Below, piece after piece: positions 57,329-64,000 of a stretch of DNA of 64,000 nucleotides. The notes under the pieces are model-generated. The model ran no database searches. It was not told the DNA's origin and saw nothing but the letters and a program-made list of their open reading frames with translations. Positions within the stretch are counted from its first letter, which is position 1, and the number at the start of each line of letters is the position of its first letter. The translations under genes and the position numbers were made by a program. This stretch comes from Chloranthus sessilifolius (taxonomy: Eukaryota > Streptophyta > Magnoliopsida > Chloranthales > Chloranthaceae), in assembly GCA_021018995.1 (NCBI GenBank), contig CM037590.1:38628287-38692286 (forward strand), read 5' to 3'.

Positions 57329-60300
57329 TCAAGGTTTCCATAGTTTCATCGTGGAATCTTCTCCATACGTAACCACCAAATTCCTATGAGGATGATGAGT
57401 GACACCGATCACATCTTTTTCATGAGCCTGTAACCAGAAACCATAAAGTCAGAAAATAATACTAATTGTCTATCGATTGCAAAACTCCCGACAACTATGG
57501 CCGTTGAAACACGAACATTGGCTAACAAGCACTCTAACAGAAATACTAACAAGAAGTCTCACAAAAATAATCGCCTTTTAATATGTACTGATCGTATCAG
57601 CAAAAATGTTAACACAACACATCACAGTACCTCTATGGAAACCTGAAGTTTCTTCATGTGCGCTGTTATTTAGTCTCTTTCTTGGGCAGCCATTCCAATA
57701 TTCTGTCGGAGGGTTCATTGTCCCTCCTTTTTTTTTTATTGGCAAACATTATAATATATAGATATAAATGAAAAGAGATACAAAGCTAAAGCCGAGTCAC
57801 TAGCAAGAGGCTAAAACTACTGGCGGCAGCAAGGACCCAACAACAAAGAAGAAGCAAAAAGCACGAACATCCACCCCAAAAGAAAGGAAACCTAGGCCCA
57901 TGAGGGCACCCCAAGACCCAGGAAAACCAGAGAGCAAGTCAGCTGTCACCTCCCAAGCGTCTTTAACACCAATCTCATCCATCCCCACGGTCTCCCTATC
58001 GAGGGCACCCAATTCAGCCCCAAGTCGCTAAAATATTACGGATCACGAAAGGCACCGGCTTCCACACCTAGTGGAAAACTGTCATTCCTTTCACACCATA
58101 TCACCCCCCTTCCACCAAATAAAACCAGACAAGGAAGCCCTCCAAAAACCTCCCTTCAGCCCCTCAATCATGCCAAAATCCCATGCGGCAATAAGCTCAC
58201 CACAGGACTTATGAACAACCCACACCACCTCGAAAATTTTTCACCATACCCCAAATTTCTCTGGCTATCCAACAATGAATGAACTGACTTGCCGACTCTT
58301 GGTCTTGAAAGCATAGGACACTTCTGTTTTCTTAAAAATTTCCTCTCCTAATCAATTGATCAACCATGAGGACCCGACCTCGAAAATTTTGAACACCATA
58401 CCCCAAATTTCTCTGGCTACCCATCAATGAATGAACTGACTTGCTGACTCTTGATCTTGAAAGCATAGGACACGGCTGTTTTCTTAAAAATTTCCTTTCC
58501 TAATTAATTGATCAACCGTGAGGATCCGACCCCAGGCGAAGCTCCACCCAAAGATCCGCACCTAGAGAGGAGCACATCCCTTCCAAACCGCAATCCAACT
58601 GTGAAGCATCAAGAGGTTTGCCCAACGAAACATCTATAGAAAGATTTGACAGAAAAATTCTTCTTGTTCTCAAGAGTCCAGAGCCCTACTATTCGGTTTA
58701 CATCTCCCCAACAAGGCCAATAAATCAACCAGCATACCCAGTTTGAAGGTACTTTTTGGTCTACAATCTTCCATTTGAGTAACTAAATTCCTTCCTATTA
58801 CCGATAGTTGAATTTTGGTGACTTCAAACATGTCTGCTCTTTGCAACAAAGAACATTATAATTCAGAGAAAATAAAATCATGCATAACAGGAAGTTTAGG
58901 GTGGCCCCACTAAAAGAGAATTAAAGGTCAGATGGTTTGGGCATGTCAATTGGAGATCTGAAAAAGCATCTGTACCAAAGATTGAAACAATAGAAGAACA
59001 AGGAAAGAGAAGAAGACTACTGAAGATTTGGAAAGTAGGGAGAAACAACATAAAGGAATGTGGGGTAAAAGAATTTTACCAGGAACATTAGTGGGAAAAA
59101 AAAAAAAAAGCCGACCCAAAATAGGTGGGAAAAGAAAATCATAATGATGATGAAAAAATAAAACCCAGAGTTGACACCACATTGGATACTCACATACTTA
59201 GATCCAAGGTAACAAACTCGGTATCGGGTATCAGTCCTTGGAGGACCGATATGAATCGGCCGATACCCGATACATATCGGCCGATGTGGGCCTGTATCGG
59301 CCGATAGTGAGTTGGATATTTGATACTTATTGGCACCAACACTTATCGGTATCGGCCGATATGTGATACCTTGCTTAGATTCCTAAGTTCCAAGGTAACA
59401 ACAACAGGTGTTGGCCAAGTGTTAAGGTCCTAACCAATACTCCAAAAATGCCGAGGTGTTAGTGGAGTGGGAAGTTAATACATTATTACTTTGGCACCAT
59501 AACACACCACCATGCTTTGCAGCCGACGTCTGCGGGGACCCACTCTGTAGTGGTGTGGGGCATAACACTGTGTCACGGAAGGAGTCCGTGTGCCATGAGA
59601 GTATGACAAACCAATACGTTTGAGGTCCTTGGGTTAGTTGCCCATAGATGGTGTTTGAACCATCTATGTGAGAGGAGAGCTGGAGAGCTACTTCCACACA
59701 CACGGGGCCTTGCATCGCCAGAAGGTGCACAAGTGTCTCCTAGGTCTAAAAGGGTGGGCCTAGGACTTTTCTTCGGCAATGTCGTGTCACCCAAGGTGAG
59801 GTTGTCATGTGGCCCTGGGCCAGCGTCGCAGTGCACATGGGTCAACAATGAAGGAGGCACTCGAGGGATACGTGGGACACGGTAGTGCATGGTAGGTGAG
59901 GGTCGGATGCAGACGTGTGTTAGTATAGAGGAACGCACACGATAGTGGGCTTGGTTCAGTATGTCGGCGAGCCATGTTGGAATGGGACAACATGAGGAGT
60001 TGCATGCTACCGTTGCGAAGTGAGAGACTAGTGCATGGCACGTAGGTGAAGCTTGAGCAGGCCAAGTATGGCATGGAGGTGCTGGCATGCGTGTCGTGAA
60101 GGGGCACAATGCGATGGTATGGTTGGCCTCAAGAGAAGGCATCCGTGAATGGGAGTTCCCGTCCTCTAGGCGGGTGGTATCAAAGTCTGATTGTTGGGTA
60201 GGCTGGCTTCGTTGCACGCGGCATCGAGGCGCCGTACTGGTGTGATAGCCGGTGTCGGGCTGCGCCCCCGTGACACTGTGCTTTATTACAGTTAGTCATT

Positions 60301-63300
60301 CCCCCTGTCCCTTTAGTCTATTCCACAATTCTTGGCTCAAGGTTAAGAAAATGGGTGTAAAGTATAAGAGAAGTCCCAACAGAGTATCCAGTTTAAAGTG
60401 GGGAGGGTTGACAAAGAGGATCGATGGTGGGGAAAGTACCCGCTATTAGCTTTGTGGGACACTCTACTACTTAGCGATACCAAAAGGGGCTCTGGTGAAT
60501 GAGCAATGGGTTAGAGAGTGATGTAAGCTCTCATTACCCAATCAATTGAGTAACAAGAACCCCATTGAAAATTCAACAAGAGACGACAAGATGATCAAGA
60601 GAAGAAAAATTAATTACGAGGCTTCAGATGGTTGTTTGGACTCATAAACTTGCACGAAACTAAGGAGACTAGGCCGTATGAACCTATAGGCTTGAGGGGA
60701 ACAAGAGGCCAATTGCACTTGAGGGGAACTTATAATCATAACATGCATCCTATGGTTTTATCTGTACCCTATCGTTAGCATCCATTAACCCTAAAGAAAA
60801 TCGTACATAAAGAAGAGGAGGTCATTGTTAGACGTGTTCCATTTAGTCTTCCAAAAATATATAAAGTTCTCATCAACCATCACTATGCTTGAGTGGCAAA
60901 TTTAGTTTCAATTACTGAGCTGAATTAAATGACTTGCTCTGAACATAGTTTAACCAATCAAACTAGCAAGCAGATGAGGAAAATGTGGGAACGTACATAT
61001 CTAACGCCAAGGATACGATGGGTATGTGGACACCCGATACCTAAAGCCACATATACCATAAAACTAAACAAAAATAACAGATAAAAAATTCCCGGAACAT
61101 GGATTTAGATAAGGAGCAACTTAGCCTTGCAATAAAGCCCCTAAGAATGGCCCAACATATCCCAAGGCAATCCAATCTCTCAAAAATATGCTACTTATTT
61201 ATCTATGATAAGAAGCAGCCACAAGCTCACAAAAAGGTAATATTAATTTGACAAATATAATTAAAAATAAAATAAAATAAAATTGACCAATAAAAAAAAA
61301 TTAATACTGACTTGTTCAACCAAAATTAACACACAGGAATTGAGCCTTGGGGACTTGTATGGCCCAACTACTGCAAGTAGGAACAATGATACAAGTACAA
61401 CTTTATCTTACCCAATCCAAATTAGCAAGAGATTACTTACCTTCATTAGATGCTCAAGTTTACCAGATTGGTGGCTAAAGCAATACATATTCCTACAACA
61501 AATTGGATAGCGAAATGGATTATCATCAAAAGTTAGCAACAACAAGAGAACAACAAAAGAGATAATCTTCAAAACTATCTAAGAAAAGTTCCTACTATTA
61601 GGAAGGTTAAAAAAACATGCATTCATTAGTGAAAAAAAAAATCTAACTCTGAGATTGAAAAAGCACAATTATTAAATACCTATCTTCACCGACACAGTAA
61701 ATCCATTCTCCTTTAGGGGAAACACAGGCTGCAACAAAATCTCCACCTTCTCGCTTACCAGAGGAGAAGCTCTTTACTACCTGCCAGTGAAAGCAATCAG
61801 AAATCATTCTAGTAGTGAAATAGCCAAAAATGAATAATAATAATAATAATGACTAAAAAGAATTTGATTTGATGCATAAAAAAGGGGACTGATCTGACAG
61901 AGAAATAATGGCTGAGAACCACAATGTTGGTATGTGCAAGTATAAGCATGGCATGGGACATCTTGTCGGCGACGGGAGTCTTATATCCAATCGAGAGGCC
62001 AGAACAATCCCATTCATCCTGGCCCGACCCGAACAGATCTTGTTGAATGAATTGATCCACTTAACATTTACTGTTAACAAGTGAAGTGAAAGATCTGGTT
62101 AGTTCTTCCTGTCAGTGTCATGTCCATTGACCAACCTCAGAGTTTGCGCATTTGCTACTCATGGTGGGTTGAGGTATCGTTTACCTTAAACTTTTTGTGA
62201 AAAATGCTATAATTACTCGTGTAAAGGTAGCCTGGTACTAAGGACCAGGGAACTTACTTGGTCCCACATTGGTTTACTGCCACATGGCACCCAATCACAG
62301 GCAAGGATCAAAATTTTGGGTTTCATTTCGGTTTCGGCCCCCACCGAAACCGAAATTTTGGCCGAAAATTTCAATCCCATACAAATTCTGACCGAAATTT
62401 CGGTCCCAAATTATCGTTTCGGTGGGGGCCGAAATCGATAATTTCGGCCGAAATTTCGGAAAGGTATTTATGCAATATCGGGCGCACGCTAAATGTTATA
62501 TCTTTTACCAAACAGTGATGATTGATTTCGCATTCCATGCAGTATAAATGACTAAAACATCATAGAAAAACACCAAGGCTTATTGCCATACTGTTTTAAA
62601 TAAGCTGCTACCACATCAAAATTCAAACTCCAAATGAAATCAATATTATAAATAATATTATGAAATATATCCTTGACTATTAATGAGAAAGATGCCATGA
62701 TCCACAGGTGAGAAGCAATTTAACAAAATTCTGATGATAAGCAATATATCATGCAAGATATAGAGGACTTGTCCCACTTTGCTAAGAGCATAAGTACCTG
62801 GCCTTGAAGAGTCATGAGATATATGGACGATGTCTTGTTACATACTATTATGTGCTCTGTGTTTTTGGGGAACAGATGCACAGAGTTAACAGATGCATCC
62901 CCTCCCTACAAGTTCAAAGAGAATCATGTTGCCAATCAGGTCCAAGAACAACAGAAAATGTCAAACAGAAAAGGAACAGAATAGGGGCAGAGAGAAGTTT
63001 TAACCACAATGTAGATGCATTTATTATAGCTCAATAAATACCCTTAAAGGAGGCGGTGGCTTGAAAGTCTGTAAACAATCTGTTGTCTTCATATCCCAAA
63101 CCTGCCGCAAACAAACAACTTATAATCATAAGATGCATATAACATGCAAAACAATGCAAAAAAAATCAACTATAAAATTGATAGAAATCAGGAATGGAAA
63201 CTTGCCTTTACAGTGCAATCACTGGAGGCAGTGATAACACGACCTCCATCATTTGTAAAGATTGCATCGTTTACGTAAGATGTGTGGCCCCGAAATTCTT

Positions 63301-63332
63301 TCAACATTTTCCCAGACTTTAGTCCATGAATT
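57329..63332 (-). CDS. SMU1: SMU1-like WD40 splicing factor, C-terminal six exons
   Basis: Exons in transcript order: 63332-63206, 63101-63042, 62905-62798, 61780-61680, 61492-61441, 57427-57329. Joined, they give the last 181 residues to the stop at 57331-57329, with phases consistent at every junction. Landmarks: [16 protein letters not shown] and a WD-type unit ending SSDCTVKVWD; the [20 protein letters not shown] linker; [45 protein letters not shown]; and the terminus MKLWKP. These match plant SMU1 closely. SMU1 works with RED in spliceosome activation in the nucleus and affects alternative splicing. Intron 1 here begins GC rather than GT (AAG|GCAAGT). The last intron is 4.0 kb and full of transposons. 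The N-terminal LisH/CTLH half and early WD repeats lie beyond the window. Confidence 0.94.
57727..58790 (-). mobile_element. LINE 3' remnant with zf-RVT domain
   Basis: On the minus strand, with shifts and stops, it reads [18 protein letters not shown], then [14 protein letters not shown] sequence and [13 protein letters not shown]. This is the zinc-binding tail of plant L1-type ORF2. The A tail is the T run at 57727-57737. A segment of about 149 bp is tandemly duplicated (about 58225-58373 and 58374-58520). It has the same orientation as SMU1. Confidence 0.68.
58915..59160 (+). mobile_element. RTE-type LINE 3' end
   Basis: The + strand reads [20 protein letters not shown], then [20 protein letters not shown] and ADPK-stop-VG, followed by an ATGATGATG tail (59143-59152). 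RWFGHV, the late ADPT-like motif and a TGA-rich tail are signatures of plant RTE ORF2 ends. Truncated and dead. Confidence 0.72.
59205..59373. mobile_element. Short element made of CGGCCGAT repeats
   Basis: The ends CAAGGTAACA and, inverted, CAAGGTATCA have 8-bp flanks CTTAGATC (59197-59204) and CTTAGATT (59374-59381). Inside, ATCGGCCGAT occurs repeatedly with CGGTATCGG variants. hAT-like by duplication size. Confidence 0.72.
59400..60480. other. GC-rich block of unknown origin
   Basis: Markedly richer in G+C than its surroundings. CACTGTGTCACGG (59567) and CCGTGACACTGTG (60268) form an inverted pair about 700 bp apart. A 214-codon minus frame (60217-59573) fits between them, rich in Pro, Ser, Thr, His and Cys, with no motif I recognise and open frames on several strands, as expected in GC-rich DNA. 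Probably a transposon of unidentified class. Not called a gene. Confidence 0.4.
62302..62465. mobile_element. Small hAT-like element, CCGAAATTT family, copy 4
   Basis: Left end CAAGGATCAAAATTTTGGG. The interior is TTTCGGTTTCGG, CCGAAACCGAAATTT and GGCCGAAATTTCGG units, the least decayed interior of the family here. The right end is truncated, and no target duplication is visible. Lies in SMU1 intron 3 of this window (between 62797 and 61781). Confidence 0.68.
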
Positions 63333-64000
63333 CTGCAAACAATGATCACTAAATCAATTTTCTTATAAAATATGACTTGTGGACTGAGGTTCATGTGGAT
63401 ATGATATAAAACTATATGTACATTTTAGATATGTTTCTATTTATATTTTTAATAAGTAATTTGAATAATATATTGTATTATATATACTACTAGCAGATAA
63501 ATTTAATCATGTGCACCCATTGGGTTCAATGAATCATGAGTAAACTCTAAAATTCAAAAATATAAATGTTTTACATACAAATGCAATTCAATATAAAGTT
63601 ACACAAAAGAAGTATACAAATGCTATACTGATATCATATATAAGTCACGTCCATTTTGCATCTATGTTACATTACTAGCATTTCTATTATGAATTCATCT
63701 CCTATTTATGTTGTACCAAGGTAGTATCTATTTCATACCTATAACGCATCTATTTCATACCTATGACGATCTATTTTGTTTCTATATTGTACCAATATTG
63801 TACTGAAAACCTATCAATAGAAACGTACCTGAATTTTTTTTCACCTAAATGCACCAGTACCTGTACCTGTACCCGTACCATGTACCAACTCCTGACAACT
63901 ATGGTACAAAGGATTGAAACGATACAAGCATAAGGAAGAATGATACAAGCATAAGGAAGAGTAGATAAAGACCAATAAAGACTTGGAGAGAAATAGTGAG
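63333..64000 (-). other. SMU1 intron, 5' edge of the window
   Basis: No exon is visible here. A repeat at about 63690-63905, read on the minus strand, starts AGTTGTCAGGAGTTGGTAC and continues with GGTACAGGTAC and GTATGAAATAGAT units, matching 51550-51730. Confidence 0.6.

Larger units (their letters stand above)
57428..61440 (-). other. Last intron of SMU1
   Basis: 4.0 kb. Contains a LINE remnant (57727-58790, minus), an RTE-type LINE tail (58915-59160, plus), a CGGCCGAT MITE (59205-59373) and a GC-rich block (59400-60480). The remaining 60481-61440 shows no repeat boundary or gene. Confidence 0.6.

Noticed and set aside
59573-60217. 214-codon minus-strand frame
   Set aside because: Open frames occur on both strands of this GC-rich block, and the composition has no domain pattern. 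Kept only as part of a GC-rich unknown block.

Overview
The window is nuclear DNA of a flowering plant. The evidence is spliced genes with GT-AG introns up to about 4 kb, plant protein families (MLP/Bet v 1, nuclear DEG9-type protease, SMU1 splicing factor), very AT-rich intergenic DNA and a dense load of plant transposons. I cannot name the species.

Three genes look functional. (1) A major-latex-protein-like (MLP, Bet v 1 fold) gene on + has two exons, 29521-29707 and 32408-32679, split by a 2.7 kb transposon-filled intron. (2) A nine-exon DEG9-like serine protease on + (42464-55130) has a complete His/Asp/Ser triad and an AT-hook-rich N-terminus. (3) The last six exons of an SMU1-like WD40 splicing factor lie on - (63332 down to 57329), and its 5' part is outside the window. 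DEG9 and SMU1 converge tail to tail across a 2.2 kb spacer. The three genes show no sign of acting in one pathway; they are ordinary plant neighbours.

Broken genes: a frameshifted LPEAT2-like acyltransferase copy (about 194-960); a duplicate of the 5' half of the MLP gene (2414 to about 3830) with a stop at codon 22; and, between 13.0 and 16.2 kb, same-strand fragments of a golgin (GC5/TMF type), an FHA-domain protein and an unrecognised exon, which may be a captured-gene cluster.

Mobile DNA fills the rest. 0-11 kb: the LPEAT2 pseudogene, an LTR-like repeat, the MLP half-copy, a Mutator-type foldback element with 9-bp target duplications (4480-5544), small inverted-repeat elements and three PIF/Harbinger-like elements, two of them forming an inverted pair. 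17.2-24.4 kb: a 7.2 kb LTR retrotransposon with matching 5-bp target duplications, gag remnants and no visible pol. 25-29 kb: LTR-like repeat, short elements, a SINE. 29.5-32.7 kb: the MLP gene with a 912-bp hAT-like insert and an (AT)n-bracketed insert in its intron. 33-42 kb: mostly non-genic DNA with a second foldback element and decayed copies. The DEG9 and SMU1 introns hold LINE, RTE, SINE, hAT and Harbinger-type inserts.

The most informative signals are these. The MLP duplication gives true empty sites that date and delimit two insertions. A group of small elements with about 8-bp target duplications have interiors made almost entirely of one repeated short motif. A foldback family carries an array of short CAGTCG palindromes. 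One MITE ends 36 bp before a DEG9 splice acceptor. I saw no CRISPR array, prokaryotic operon or tRNA gene.
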